Below are positions 1-9,169 of a DNA stretch of 64,000 bases, one piece after another. The notes under the pieces were generated by a model. It was not told the origin of the DNA. It ran no database searches and worked only from the letters and a program-made list of their open reading frames with translations. The stretch spans positions 186,001 to 250,000 of the forward strand of contig NZ_LZSV01000011.1 in the NCBI RefSeq assembly GCF_001665605.1. Reading direction: 5' to 3'. The position numbers were made by a program, and so were the translations under genes. Each line of letters begins with the position of its first letter. Position 1 is the first letter of the stretch. The DNA is from Mycobacterium sp. 852014-50255_SCH5639931. Lineage in GTDB: Bacteria > Actinomycetota > Actinomycetes > Mycobacteriales > Mycobacteriaceae.

Positions 1-19
1 GAAGGAGTGGAGAACTTCC

Positions 20-913
20 ATGCCGAACGAGAAGCAAGCGGAGCGGATGACGTCGGGGAAGGGGTTCATCGCGGCGCTCGACCAGAGCGGCGGCTCGACG
101 CCCAAGGCGCTGCGCCTCTACGGCATCCAGGACGACGCGTATTCCTCCGAAGAGGAGATGTTCGACCTCATCCACCAGATGCGTTCGCGGATCATCACCG
201 CCCCGGCGTTCACCGGTGACCGCATCCTGGCCGCGATCCTGTTCGAGCAGACCATGGACCGCGAGATCGAGGGCACCCCGTCCACCACCTATCTGTGGGA
301 GACCAAGGGCGTGGTGCCCATCCTCAAGATCGACAAGGGCCTGGCCGAGGCGTCCGACGACGTCCAGCTGATGAAGCCGATCCCGGGACTGGACGGACTC
401 CTGGAGCGCGCCGTGAGCAAGGGCGTCTTCGGTACCAAGGAACGGTCGGTGATCGGCGGCGCCAACGCCAAGGGCATCGCAGCCGTGGTCGCCCAGCAGT
501 TCGAGCTCGCCCATCAGGTGCTCTCGCACGGCCTGGTGCCCATCATCGAGCCCGAGGTCACCATCTCGATCGCGGACAAGGCCGAGGCCGAGGGCATCCT
601 GCGCGACGAGATCACCAAGCAACTCGAGAACGTGCCCGACGGGCAGCGCGTCATGCTCAAGCTGAGCCTGCCGACCGAGGCCAACTTCTACCTCCCCCTG
701 ATCGAGCACCCGAAGGTGATGCGAGTGGTCGCCCTCTCCGGCGGTTACTCGCGCGAGGAGGCCAACGAGCTGCTGGCGAAGAACCACGGGCTGATCGCCA
801 GCTTCAGCCGCGCGCTGACCGAGGGGCTGACCGCCGACCAAACCGACGAGCAGTTCAACGCCACGCTGGACGAGGCGATCCAGTCGATCTACGACGCGTC
901 GGTCGCCGGCTGA
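20..913 (+). CDS. fda: class I fructose-bisphosphate aldolase
   Basis: Cytosolic Schiff-base aldolase that reversibly cleaves fructose 1,6-bisphosphate to dihydroxyacetone phosphate and glyceraldehyde 3-phosphate in glycolysis and gluconeogenesis. The 297 residues match the usual length of bacterial class I enzymes. The N-terminal [16 protein letters not shown] stretch (about residues 16-31) is a family hallmark, and the lysine in [10 protein letters not shown] (about residue 214) is the likely Schiff-base residue. No class II zinc-histidine motif is seen. The ATG follows GGAG at 9-12 with 7 nt spacing. It converges on the DUF190 gene with one base between the stops. Mycobacteria usually also have a class II aldolase elsewhere; that gene is not in this window. 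Confidence 0.93.
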   Translation: MPNEKQAERMTSGKGFIAALDQSGGSTPKALRLYGIQDDAYSSEEEMFDLIHQMRSRIITAPAFTGDRILAAILFEQTMDREIEGTPSTTYLWETKGVVPILKIDKGLAEASDDVQLMKPIPGLDGLLERAVSKGVFGTKERSVIGGANAKGIAAVVAQQFELAHQVLSHGLVPIIEPEVTISIADKAEAEGILRDEITKQLENVPDGQRVMLKLSLPTEANFYLPLIEHPKVMRVVALSGGYSREEANELLAKNHGLIASFSRALTEGLTADQTDEQFNATLDEAIQSIYDASVAG

Positions 914-914
914 C

Positions 915-2003
915 CTAGTAGCGGTGGTCGGCCATCCGGGGCGGGCCGTCGCCGGCGTCACGTTCGTCCGACACCACCGCGGGCACCATCTCGCTCGTCA
1001 CCAGCCCGTCGTCGCGGGTCAATTCGTCGATCACGTCAAAGGATTCGGCGATGTTGGCCGGGGTGTCGATGACGATGGTCACCACGGGGACGCGCCGGCG
1101 TAGCGAGAGGAACCTGTCACCGTGCGGTTGATGGTCGCCGTGGTAGCCCCAGATGCCCCGCACCACCGTCGCGCCGTCGGGCGCTTCGCGTTGACGAAGC
1201 CGCTGCACGATCGCCCGGTGAATCGGCACCCCGCCGCGTAAAGCCGACTCGGACGTGTAGATCGTCAACTTCTGGAACAGTGGCAGACCGCGTTCGTCGA
1301 CCCCCGGGAGGGCGTGCGGCCGTTCCAGGAGTTCGCCGTCGCGTTTGCACACGCGGACCCGCTCCAGCGTGACCATGGGTTGTCGGAGCAGCCCCATCAG
1401 CTCCGGCAGCACCGCTGCGATGCGCTCGCCGGATCCGACGGCCACGATCATCATCGGCACGTTCGCGTTACGGCCGAAGAAGCGCGCACGGTGCCGCTGC
1501 CCGTCGGTGACGCCGTCGACCCCCAGCAGCACCGACGCGCCGGCTATCCGGCGCCGATGCAGCACATCGCAGATGGCGACGTAGGCGGGGGCGCCGTTGA
1601 CGCGTTCCTTGCGGCCGACGTAGACGGTCAGCTTGACGGCTTCGCGCAATTCGTCGGGGAGCTGCAGCGGCTCCAGGAGTGCTCCGTCGTCGCGTAGCAG
1701 CCGCGCCCGCTCCAAGGTGACCAGGCCGCGCTGCTTGACGGCGAGCACCGGGTCGAGCAGGGCCTCGATCTTCGTCCTGGTGTCGACGGCGATGATCGCG
1801 ACGGGCGGGTCCTCGGACAACGTCAGCGACTCGTCGGTCCTCAGGTGGCGCCCGGAACCGAAGCCGCCGATGCCGCGCAGCACCACGCCACAGGCGATGC
1901 GATGCCGGGCATAGAGATCGAGCAGCACATCGGACACGAAGCCTTGGTCGGTCCGCCGACGCTCGGCCAGGTAAGTGGTGAGCTTCAGACAGTCTTCGTC
2001 CAT
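915..2003 (-). CDS. DUF190 protein with three tandem repeats
   Basis: Cytosolic protein of unknown biochemical role built from three consecutive DUF190 units (about residues 5-105, 120-225 and 245-345). Each begins with a KLTxY strand (LKLTTYLAE, VKLTVYVGR, QKLTIYTSE), continues through a (V)LxGIxGxG-like turn and ends in a xLVTLERxR-like strand. DUF190 folds like the PII signalling proteins and usually sits beside crcB fluoride channels, and one could infer a role as a ligand sensor. No crcB lies in this window and the neighbours (aldolase, sulfotransferase) suggest nothing. A triple array in one chain could mimic a PII trimer; this is inference. Confidence 0.85.
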   Translation of the reverse strand: MDEDCLKLTTYLAERRRTDQGFVSDVLLDLYARHRIACGVVLRGIGGFGSGRHLRTDESLTLSEDPPVAIIAVDTRTKIEALLDPVLAVKQRGLVTLERARLLRDDGALLEPLQLPDELREAVKLTVYVGRKERVNGAPAYVAICDVLHRRRIAGASVLLGVDGVTDGQRHRARFFGRNANVPMMIVAVGSGERIAAVLPELMGLLRQPMVTLERVRVCKRDGELLERPHALPGVDERGLPLFQKLTIYTSESALRGGVPIHRAIVQRLRQREAPDGATVVRGIWGYHGDHQPHGDRFLSLRRRVPVVTIVIDTPANIAESFDVIDELTRDDGLVTSEMVPAVVSDERDAGDGPPRMADHRY

Positions 2004-2081
2004 GGCAGCTCCCGTCGCTTTGCGGCGATCCTACTCGGTTGGAGACCCCAAGCGTCGCAACGGTGTTCGACGCTGTCCGGC

Positions 2082-3254
2082 TCACCGTAGCTTTTCGGTC
2101 GGCACCGCGTAGCGGTCCTGGTAGGCGCGTACCCGCTCGCGCACCTCGCCGGCCTCGAGGCCGGTGTCCGACCAGGTGTAGCGGCCGCGCCCGCCGTCAC
2201 CGGGGTGGGCGGCAAGGAAGTCACGCATCTCTTGCTCGGCATCGGGGCGCAGCTCGCGATCGAGCCGCTGATAGATGTCCTTGATCGTGGTCCACGGGTC
2301 GTTGATGAAGTCGGCGTACTGCACGTCGATCACGCGGTCCGCCGGCACCGCACCGCTGTCGCGCAGGGCCATCTCACGCTCCAGCCCGACGACGATCTCC
2401 TCGTAGGACTGCGCGGCGCACTCGGCGATGCTGGACTCGTCGCTGCACATCCGGCGCAGGTGGTGGGTCAGCGCGGCGATCGACGAGATGACGTTGAGCG
2501 GGTCGCGATGGGTCTGCACGATCAACGCGTCGGGGTACTCGGCCAGCAGCGTGTCGAGCTGCCACAAATGCGCCGGGGACTTCAGCAACCACTGTCCGGG
2601 AACGCCGGATTGCAAGTGCTGCAGAAAGATTCGGTGAAAGCGGTAGGCGCCCGCGTGGTCCGCCTCGTAGAGCAGCCAACGGTAGTAACTCGGTAGGCGG
2701 TACTGCACCGAAAAGATCATGCTGACGAACTCTGCGGCCGTGATGCGCACACACTCCTGGCCGACGAGGGCGCCCATCGGATGAAACGCCAGAAAGCCCG
2801 GCATGATCTGCTCGGACATGTCGATGGCGGCCTGCGCCTGCGCGATGCGCGGATCGTCGTGATAGGTCTCCGGCTGCGGAACCGGGCAGGGTTCGTCGAC
2901 CTCCCAGGTCAATGGGGCGCGCAGCGCAGGGTCCTGGGCGAGCAGGTCGTAAAGGATCGTGGTTCCCGTACGGGGCTGACCGACGATGAATATCGGCGCT
3001 GCAACCGGTTTCGTCGCGATCTCCGGATGCTGCTTGCGCCAGGCGATCACGCCAAGGCGATTCTTGAGGGCCCGCATGATGTCGAGGTGGGCGATCTCCA
3101 CGCCGATGTCCGACAGCCGCGCCTCGTTGATCAGCCCGTCGGTGAGGCGGTGCAGGCCCGGCCGCCACCCCTCGGCGCCGAAGTCATCGCTTCCGGTTTC
3201 CTCGCAGGCGGTGGCTATCAGCCGTTCGGGGGCGAATCGGTCCTTCAGTGTCAT
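2082..3254 (-). CDS. sulfotransferase family protein
   Basis: PAPS-dependent sulfotransferase-fold enzyme expected to move a sulfuryl group onto a lipid, sterol or carbohydrate hydroxyl; substrate unknown. PIFIVGQPRTGTTILYDLL near residues 87-105 is the 5'-phosphosulfate-binding loop, and VQTHRDPLNVISSIAAL near 240 is the 3'-phosphate-binding region. The 390 residues match the large mycobacterial sulfotransferase family. Its ATG overlaps the stop of the upstream DUF1214 gene by 4 bases, so the two are almost certainly co-transcribed. Expression probably depends on the palindromes in front of that gene. Confidence 0.88.
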   Translation of the reverse strand: MTLKDRFAPERLIATACEETGSDDFGAEGWRPGLHRLTDGLINEARLSDIGVEIAHLDIMRALKNRLGVIAWRKQHPEIATKPVAAPIFIVGQPRTGTTILYDLLAQDPALRAPLTWEVDEPCPVPQPETYHDDPRIAQAQAAIDMSEQIMPGFLAFHPMGALVGQECVRITAAEFVSMIFSVQYRLPSYYRWLLYEADHAGAYRFHRIFLQHLQSGVPGQWLLKSPAHLWQLDTLLAEYPDALIVQTHRDPLNVISSIAALTHHLRRMCSDESSIAECAAQSYEEIVVGLEREMALRDSGAVPADRVIDVQYADFINDPWTTIKDIYQRLDRELRPDAEQEMRDFLAAHPGDGGRGRYTWSDTGLEAGEVRERVRAYQDRYAVPTEKLR

Positions 3255-4348
3255 ACCGGCTCCTCACATCGGCGCACCGTCACTGCTACGTCGGGAGGGC
3301 TGGGGTTGTCCAGCCAGCGCAAGACGACGAAGCCGCGATGCCGGCCACCGGTGTCGAGCCAGTGGCCGACTCCGAAGTCCTTCGCGGAGATCGCGATTCG
3401 CACCCGGCCGTCCGCATCGGGTGAGACGCCGCGGTTGGTCACCGAGCTGTGCCGGGCGCGCGGTTCCAGGCACTCGTGCCAGATGCTTTCCAGCGTGACG
3501 TTCCAATAGCGGGTGTCGGGGGGAGCGATGTCGAGGACCAGGGCCTCGTTCGGTTCGAGCCGGTAGGTCCCGATCATGTACAGGTTGTCCGGGGTGGTGT
3601 CGGCGGCGCCGAGGTTGGCGGCCTCGGCGGTCAGCAACGTGTTGGGCATGTCGAGCAGTTCCGGCTTGATCGTGCGGTGCAACGTCGCGAGCTTCATCAG
3701 TGACCACGCCATCGCGGTGAACTGATCGGCGAGCTCGCCGTCCGTCAGCGGCGCCGGCGGGACGGGGTCCAACGCCTCGATCCGCAGCGTGGCGAGCTCT
3801 TCGCGCGCCCGATCACCGATGTACTCCCGGACCACCACCGACGAGGCGTCTTCGGGAATCTTCACCCATTGCGCACCGGCGAGGTCAGGCGGTTCGTCCG
3901 CCGACAGCACGAGCGCGAATTCGCCTGAGTCCAAGGCCAAGTCGACGTCGCTGACGTACCCTGCCATGCGGCGCGGCGTGAGTCCCGTCCCGGCCAGGAT
4001 CTGCAGCCCGAGGTAGGCGCTGGTGCCCCGCGATCCGCTGATCCGGTACCTCCGGTCCCCACGAATCATCGCCAGGTAGTAGTTGCCGTCGGGATTGGGA
4101 CCGCCGACCATGCGGTTGTCCGAACACATATCGAAGAAGGAGGGCCGCTCGGCGTCCGCCTCGACGGACATCTGCGCACACAGGGACGAGACGCGGGCGA
4201 TCAGCCGCAGGCCTTCGAGCAGTTCCCGCTCGGATTCGGCGTCCTCGCTCACGACCTTGGTGATGTCCGCAAGCATCTGCTGGACGAACTGCCACGCGGC
4301 GGGCGCCTTCGGGGCCGTCTGATCGGACGAATCGGGATCGTGAGACAT
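3251..4348 (-). CDS. DUF1214 domain protein
   Basis: Conserved protein with a C-terminal DUF1214 region (about residues 230-360: DNLYMIGTYRLEPNEALVL, YWNVTLESIWHE, RVRIAISAKDFG). In DUF1254/DUF1214 proteins this jelly-roll-like domain has no settled enzymology. The N-terminal part (SFFDMCSDNRMVGGPNPDGNYY region) resembles other mycobacterial DUF1214 proteins that sit beside sulfotransferases. There is no signal peptide or membrane segment. It is translationally coupled to the sulfotransferase, and divergent from a TetR gene 60 bp away. The start codon lies inside the first of two tandem palindromes, so a bound repressor would block initiation directly. Confidence 0.82.
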   Translation of the reverse strand: MSHDPDSSDQTAPKAPAAWQFVQQMLADITKVVSEDAESERELLEGLRLIARVSSLCAQMSVEADAERPSFFDMCSDNRMVGGPNPDGNYYLAMIRGDRRYRISGSRGTSAYLGLQILAGTGLTPRRMAGYVSDVDLALDSGEFALVLSADEPPDLAGAQWVKIPEDASSVVVREYIGDRAREELATLRIEALDPVPPAPLTDGELADQFTAMAWSLMKLATLHRTIKPELLDMPNTLLTAEAANLGAADTTPDNLYMIGTYRLEPNEALVLDIAPPDTRYWNVTLESIWHECLEPRARHSSVTNRGVSPDADGRVRIAISAKDFGVGHWLDTGGRHRGFVVLRWLDNPSPPDVAVTVRRCEEPV

Positions 4349-4373
4349 CGTCTCATGCTAAGACTATGTCTTA
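4341..4373. promoter_or_regulatory. two tandem palindromic operators (TRAGAC-N3-GTCTYA)
   Basis: Two perfect 15-bp inverted repeats lie side by side: TGAGACATCGTCTCA at 4341-4355 and TAAGACTATGTCTTA at 4359-4373. Centres are 18 bp apart, close to two helical turns. They sit between the divergent DUF1214 and TetR genes, the first covering the DUF1214 start codon. This arrangement is typical of cooperative TetR-dimer binding, so autoregulation plus repression of the DUF1214-sulfotransferase operon is inferred. Confidence 0.72.
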
Positions 4374-4408
4374 CGACCTAGGCGTCGATTCGCGGAAAAG
4401 GTGGGGGA

Positions 4409-4993
4409 ATGGCTGCCACGACATCGTTGGCCGAACGCAAGCGAACGGCCATGCGTCAGCGCATCGCCGCCGCCGCGGCTCAGCTGGTCGCCGATCGCGG
4501 CCTGGCGGGCACAACCGTAGAACGCATCGCCGACGAGGCCGACATCGGACGGGCGACCTTCTTCCGCTACTTCAACTCCAAGGAGGACGCCGTCGCCGAG
4601 GGCATGACGGTCCATTGGCTCAACCGGATCACCGCCGCCCTGGCCGCCCAGCCCGAAGGCCTGACCGCCACCGACGCCGTCATCGGCGCCTTCTCCGAGC
4701 TTGCCGGCGGATTCGCCGACATCGAGGACCAGATTCGCGAATTAGCGGTCCTGACAAGGTCTTCCGAGACATTGGACGCGTGGACACTGCACATCTATGT
4801 GCGTTACGAGCTGGCGATCGCTGAGCTGATCGCGCCGCGGCTGTCGCGATTGGCGGCCCAGGATCCCCGGCCCCGCCTGATCGGCGCCCTGGCGATGGCG
4901 ACCGTGCGGATCGCACTCGACGACTGGCTCAGCCACGGGGGCTCCCTACCGGACCGCGTGAGTCAGGGCCTGGCAGCGATCACGATCAGGTGA
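4409..4993 (+). CDS. TetR family transcriptional regulator
   Basis: One-component repressor of 194 residues. The N-terminal helix-turn-helix runs about residues 14-58 (IAAAAAQLVADRGLAGTTVERIADEADIGRATFFRYFNSK) with the FFRYF signature ending the recognition helix. The C-terminal ligand domain is unassigned. The ATG follows GGTGGGG at about 4400-4406. It is divergent from the DUF1214/sulfotransferase operon across two tandem palindromes and probably controls both directions. It ends one base before the stop of the convergent TetR gene at 4994. Confidence 0.9.
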   Translation: MAATTSLAERKRTAMRQRIAAAAAQLVADRGLAGTTVERIADEADIGRATFFRYFNSKEDAVAEGMTVHWLNRITAALAAQPEGLTATDAVIGAFSELAGGFADIEDQIRELAVLTRSSETLDAWTLHIYVRYELAIAELIAPRLSRLAAQDPRPRLIGALAMATVRIALDDWLSHGGSLPDRVSQGLAAITIR

Positions 4994-5575
4994 TCAGCCC
5001 TTGAGCGCCTCGACGATGAGCCGCGTCGTGCGCTCGGCTCGTCGCCGCGAGTAGGGGTGGGCGCCGGAGAGGATCGGATACACCACACCGCCGACGATCG
5101 CATCCGCAGCCGATTCGGCCGTGGCGGCGCCGATGCCATCGGCGAGCAGCCGGGCCCGCACGCTCTCGTGCAGCGGCGCGCTGAATCCGGCGCGCAGTCT
5201 GACGGCGGTGTCCTCGTGTTCCATGCAGGCGACGGTCAGGGTCCGCAACATCGCGGCGCCGCGGGCGGTCGTCAGGCTGGTCACCAGCTTGCCCACCCAG
5301 CGAACCAGGTCGGCGGTCAAGTCGCCGGTATGGGATACCGACGCCAGCAGCTGATCGGCGTCCTCGAGCATGACGTCGGCGACCAGCGCCGGGCGGCTGG
5401 GCCACCACCGGTAGATGGTCTGCTTGCCCACGCCGGCCCGGGCGGCGACGGCTTCGATGGTCAGACCGTCGAAGCCGCGCTCGAGAAGCAGCTCACGCGT
5501 GGCGGTGACGATCGCCGTCCGCGACTTCTCGCTTCGCCGCCTCGGCGTGCTCACCTGGGTGAGATCGCTTGGCAT
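4994..5575 (-). CDS. TetR regulator, probable controller of the adjacent catabolic genes
   Basis: TetR repressor of 193 residues from the chosen start. The helix-turn-helix lies at about residues 17-62 ([39 protein letters not shown]) with an IYRWW recognition end. An in-frame extension upstream to 5695 exists, but the ATG at 5575 has GAGGA 7 nt ahead, and the extension would run over the palindrome at 5642-5660, so the shorter form is preferred. It is divergent from the fused acyl-CoA dehydrogenase. The same palindrome recurs before the acyl-CoA ligase 12 kb away, which makes this the best candidate regulator for both (inference). Confidence 0.88.
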   Translation of the reverse strand: MPSDLTQVSTPRRRSEKSRTAIVTATRELLLERGFDGLTIEAVAARAGVGKQTIYRWWPSRPALVADVMLEDADQLLASVSHTGDLTADLVRWVGKLVTSLTTARGAAMLRTLTVACMEHEDTAVRLRAGFSAPLHESVRARLLADGIGAATAESAADAIVGGVVYPILSGAHPYSRRRAERTTRLIVEALKG

Positions 5576-5641
5576 ATGGTGATCCTCACTGCCGCGGTGG
5601 CCCGCTTTACATAGCCTGACTACCCCCGGTAGTCTGCCACA

Positions 5642-5660
5642 AGACGAGACGGTCCGTCTT
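5642..5660. promoter_or_regulatory. operator copy 1 (19-bp site with AGACGGTCCGTCT palindrome)
   Basis: AGACGAGACGGTCCGTCTT contains a perfect 13-bp inverted repeat, AGACGGTCCGTCT, at 5647-5659. It lies 66 bp before the divergent TetR start and 60 bp before the acyl-CoA dehydrogenase start. The identical 19 bases occur at 17695-17713 in front of the acyl-CoA ligase. Confidence 0.75.
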
Positions 5661-5720
5661 GTAAGTCCCGGAAGGATATCAGTCCGTGCGGCCAACCATA
5701 GTCACCTCTCGGCCGTCACC

Positions 5721-7946
5721 GTGACCCTGGGACTGAGCCCGGAGCAGCAGGAGCTCTGCGACGCCGTCGGGCAGTTCGCCGGCCGGCACGCCCCCATCGC
5801 CGCCACCCGTGACAGCTTCGACGACCTCGCGGCGGGGCGCCACCTCGGATGGTGGGATGCTCTCGTCGGCAACGGCTTTCACGCCGTGCACTTGCCCGAA
5901 AGCCTGGGCGGCCAGGGCGGCCGGCTGATCGACGCGGCCTGCGTTCTGGAGGCGGCGGGCAAGGCGCTGTTGCCCGGCCCGCTGCTGCCGACGGTCGCCA
6001 CGGGGGCCGTCGCCTTGCTCGCCGATCCGACACCGGCCGCCGAAGCGCTGCTGCGCGACCTCGCCGCCGGCGTCACCGCGGCCATCGTGCTTCCCGACGA
6101 CGGTGACTTCAGGGCGCGTGCCGACGGCGGGGGATGGCGGATCACCGGGGCGTCGGAGGTGACCGCGGGCGTGTGCGCGGCGCGAACGGTCCTCGTCGCC
6201 GCCCGCGCGGAAGACGACGGCGTGGTCTGGGTGGCTGTCGACAGCGAAAACCCGACGGCGACAGCGGAGCCCGTCAACGGCACCGACCTGGTCGCGGACG
6301 CCGGCATCTTGCGGCTCGACGACTACCGCGCGGCCGGCGCGCAGGTACTCACCGGGATCGATCCCGAGCGTGCGCAATGCGTCACGCTGGGCCTGCTGGC
6401 CAGCGCGATGGCCGGCATCGTGCAGTGGTGCGTCGAAGCGGTGACCGCGCACCTGCGCATCCGCGAACAGTTCGGCAAGGTGATCGGTACCTTCCAGGCG
6501 TTGCAGCACAACGCCGCGATGCTGCTGGTCAGCAGCGAGCTGGCTACCGCGGCGGCCTGGGACGCGGTGCGCGCCGCCGACGAACCGATCGACCAGCACC
6601 GCATGGCCGCCGCCGGTGCGGCGGTGATCGCGATCTCACCGGTGCCCGACCTCGTCCTCGACGCGTTGACCATGTTCGGGGCCATCGGGTTCACCTGGGA
6701 GCACGATCTGCACCTGTACTGGCGGCGGGCGATCAGCCTCGCGGCCTCGATCGGCCCGGCGAATCGCTGGGCCCGCCGCCTGGGCCAGCTGACCTGCACC
6801 CAGCAACGCGACATGTCGGTCGACCTCGGCGACGCGGAATCGCAATTCCGTTCCTGGGTCGCCGAGACGCTGGATGCGGCAATGCAATTGAGCAACGACC
6901 AGCCGGCACCGCACGGCGACTACCCGGACCAGGCCTCCGGGCCCCAGCGCACGTTGATGGCCGATGCCGGCCTGATGGCGCCGCACTGGCCGGCGCCCTG
7001 GGGCGTCGACGCGGGTCCCCTCAAACAGCTCATCATCGACGAAGAGTTCGCCAAGCGACCCGGGTTGGTCCGGCCGTCGCTGAACATCGCCGAGTGGATC
7101 CTGCCCTCGGTACTGGCTGCCGCACCAAAAGAACTGCAAGAGAAGCTGATTCCGCCTACGCAACGCGGCGAGATTCATTGGTGCCAGCTGTTCAGTGAGC
7201 CGGGTGCCGGCTCCGACCTTGCGTCGCTGGCCACCCGGGCGGCCAAGGTCGATGGCGGTTGGCGGATCAACGGCCACAAGATCTGGACGTCGTTGGCGCA
7301 GTACGCCGACCTTGGCGCCCTGCTGGCGCGCACCGACCCCGAAGCCGGCAAGCATCGCGGCATCGGTTACTTCATCCTCGATATGCGGTCGCCCGGGATC
7401 GAAATCCAGCCGATCAAAACGGCCACCGGGCAGGCGCACTTCAACGAGGTGTTCCTCAACGACGTCTTCGTCCCCGACGAGATGTTGCTGGGCGCCCCCA
7501 CCGACGGATGGAACCTCGCGATCGCCACCATGGCCGAAGAGCGTTCGGCCATCAGCGGTTACGTGAAGTTCGACAGGGCGGCGGCGCTGCGCCGGCTGGC
7601 GGCCGAGCCGGGACCCGACCGCGACGACGCGCTGCGCGCGCTCGGGGAACTCGACGCGTACACCAACGCTATCAAGGCACTGGGTGTACGGGAGACCATC
7701 CGGCTGCTCGACGGCCAGGCGTCGGGCCCGGCATCGAGCATCGCGAAGGTGGCGATGAACGTGCTGCTGCGCAGGACATTCGAGGCCACGCTGCGGTTGA
7801 CCGGACGCGCGGCGATGGTCGCCGACGCCGACCCCGATATCGTGGAGGGCTACCTGCACCTGCCCGCCGAGCTGATCGGCGGCGGAACCCGGGAGATCCA
7901 GCTGAACATCATCGCGCAGATGATCCTCGGACTCCCCCGAAAGTAG
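5721..7946 (+). CDS. fused two-domain acyl-CoA dehydrogenase
   Basis: Acyl-CoA dehydrogenase of 741 residues, twice the normal length, with two complete ACAD units in one chain (about 1-370 and 385-741). The first half keeps the C-terminal helical motif RIREQFGKVIGTFQALQH (about 240-257). The second half keeps the FAD/substrate motifs QLFSEPGAGSD and WRINGHKIWTS (about 490-530) and ends with GGGTREIQLNIIAQMILGLPR. The layout matches mycobacterial FadE6/FadE22/FadE34-type fusions, which act as pseudo-heterodimers on bulky or steroid-like acyl-CoAs; substrate unknown. GTG is the start and no strong ribosome site is seen. It heads a same-strand run to 16.1 kb and follows operator copy 1. Confidence 0.9.
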   Translation: MTLGLSPEQQELCDAVGQFAGRHAPIAATRDSFDDLAAGRHLGWWDALVGNGFHAVHLPESLGGQGGRLIDAACVLEAAGKALLPGPLLPTVATGAVALLADPTPAAEALLRDLAAGVTAAIVLPDDGDFRARADGGGWRITGASEVTAGVCAARTVLVAARAEDDGVVWVAVDSENPTATAEPVNGTDLVADAGILRLDDYRAAGAQVLTGIDPERAQCVTLGLLASAMAGIVQWCVEAVTAHLRIREQFGKVIGTFQALQHNAAMLLVSSELATAAAWDAVRAADEPIDQHRMAAAGAAVIAISPVPDLVLDALTMFGAIGFTWEHDLHLYWRRAISLAASIGPANRWARRLGQLTCTQQRDMSVDLGDAESQFRSWVAETLDAAMQLSNDQPAPHGDYPDQASGPQRTLMADAGLMAPHWPAPWGVDAGPLKQLIIDEEFAKRPGLVRPSLNIAEWILPSVLAAAPKELQEKLIPPTQRGEIHWCQLFSEPGAGSDLASLATRAAKVDGGWRINGHKIWTSLAQYADLGALLARTDPEAGKHRGIGYFILDMRSPGIEIQPIKTATGQAHFNEVFLNDVFVPDEMLLGAPTDGWNLAIATMAEERSAISGYVKFDRAAALRRLAAEPGPDRDDALRALGELDAYTNAIKALGVRETIRLLDGQASGPASSIAKVAMNVLLRRTFEATLRLTGRAAMVADADPDIVEGYLHLPAELIGGGTREIQLNIIAQMILGLPRK

Positions 7947-7954
7947 GATGGCCC

Positions 7955-9163
7955 ATGGGATTACGCGGAGAAGCGGCGATTGTCGGCTATGTCGAGTTGC
8001 CGCCCGAGCGGCTCAACAAGGCCTCGCTCGCGCCGTTCGCGATCGAACAATGGGCGGAACTCTCCGCAGCGGCGCTCGAGGACGCCGGACTGTCCGGCGA
8101 TGTCGTCGACGGGATCGTGGCGTCGCACCTGGCGGAGTCGGAGATCTTCGTGCCCTCCACCATCGCCGAATACCTCGGCGTCGGAGCGAGATTCGCCGAG
8201 CACGTCGACCTCGGCGGAGCCAGCGCGGCGGCCATGGTCTGGCGGGCGGCCGCGGCGATCGAACTGGGCATCTGCGACGCGGTCCTGTGTGCGCTGCCGG
8301 CCCGGTACATCACCCCCTCGTCAAAGAAGAAGCCCAGGCCGCTGGTGGACGCGATGTTCTTCGGCTCGTCGAGCAACCAATACGGGTCTCCCCAGGCCGA
8401 ATTCGAGATCCCCTACGGCAATCTCGGCCAGAACGGGCCCTACGGGCAGGTGGCCCAGCGCTACGCGGCCGTCTACGGGTACGACGAGCGGGCGATGGCC
8501 AAGATCGTCGTCGATCAGCGGTTCAACGCCAACCACACCGAGGGCGCGATCTGGAAGGACAAGCCGCTCACGGTCGACGACGTCCTGGCCAGCCCGGTGA
8601 TCGCCGACCCGCTGCACATGCTGGAGATCGTCATGCCCTGCGTCGGGGGCGCCGCGGTGGTCGTCGCCAACGCGGATCTCGCCAGACGCGCGCACCATCG
8701 GCCGGTGTGGATCAAGGGATTCGGCGAACACGTGCCGTTCAAGACTCCGACCTACGCCAAGGACCTGCTGCACACCCCGATCGCGGAGGCCGCTGACACC
8801 GCGTTCGCCATGACCCACCTGAGCCGCGAGCAGATGGACATGGTGTCGATCTACGACTGCTACACCATCACCGTGTTGCTGTCGCTGGAGGACGCGGGCT
8901 TCTGCCAGAAGGGCAAGGGCATGGAATTCGTTGCCAGCCATGATCTCACCTTCCGCGGTGATTTCCCGCTCAACACCGCGGGCGGGCAGCTGGGCTTCGG
9001 TCAGGCCGGGCTGGCCGGCGGCATGCACCACGTCTGTGACGCCACGCGCCAGATCATGGGCCGCGCGGGCGCGGCGCAGGTGGCCGACTGTCACCGCGCC
9101 TTCGTGTCCGGGAACGGCGGAATCCTGTCGGAACAAACCACGCTGATTCTCGAGGGGGATTGA
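7955..9163 (+). CDS. thiolase-like lipid-transfer (Ltp) protein, pair 1
   Basis: Thiolase-fold protein of 402 residues related to SCP-x/Ltp proteins. Members paired with a DUF35 partner can act as retro-aldolases on CoA thioesters in sterol side-chain breakdown. The nucleophilic-cysteine position of classical thiolases reads HVDLGGASAAAM (about residues 86-97) with no Cys. The C-terminal GGQLGFGQAGLAGG and FVSGNGGILSEQ stretches are retained. ATG at 7955 is chosen because AGGA overlaps the upstream stop codon and homology begins at once (AAIVGYVELPP). The longer reading to 7259 only overlaps the dehydrogenase. The DUF35 gene follows 6 bases later, implying a complex. Confidence 0.88.
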   Translation: MGLRGEAAIVGYVELPPERLNKASLAPFAIEQWAELSAAALEDAGLSGDVVDGIVASHLAESEIFVPSTIAEYLGVGARFAEHVDLGGASAAAMVWRAAAAIELGICDAVLCALPARYITPSSKKKPRPLVDAMFFGSSSNQYGSPQAEFEIPYGNLGQNGPYGQVAQRYAAVYGYDERAMAKIVVDQRFNANHTEGAIWKDKPLTVDDVLASPVIADPLHMLEIVMPCVGGAAVVVANADLARRAHHRPVWIKGFGEHVPFKTPTYAKDLLHTPIAEAADTAFAMTHLSREQMDMVSIYDCYTITVLLSLEDAGFCQKGKGMEFVASHDLTFRGDFPLNTAGGQLGFGQAGLAGGMHHVCDATRQIMGRAGAAQVADCHRAFVSGNGGILSEQTTLILEGD

Positions 9164-9169
9164 TCGCAG

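Noticed and set aside
6636..7859. 407-residue minus-strand frame opposite the acyl-CoA dehydrogenase
   Set aside because: Shadow of the real gene: no motif, and it runs through dehydrogenase catalytic segments.
7259..7954. Long N-terminal extension of thiolase 1
   Set aside because: It overlaps the acyl-CoA dehydrogenase in another frame; homology and the ribosome site begin at 7955.
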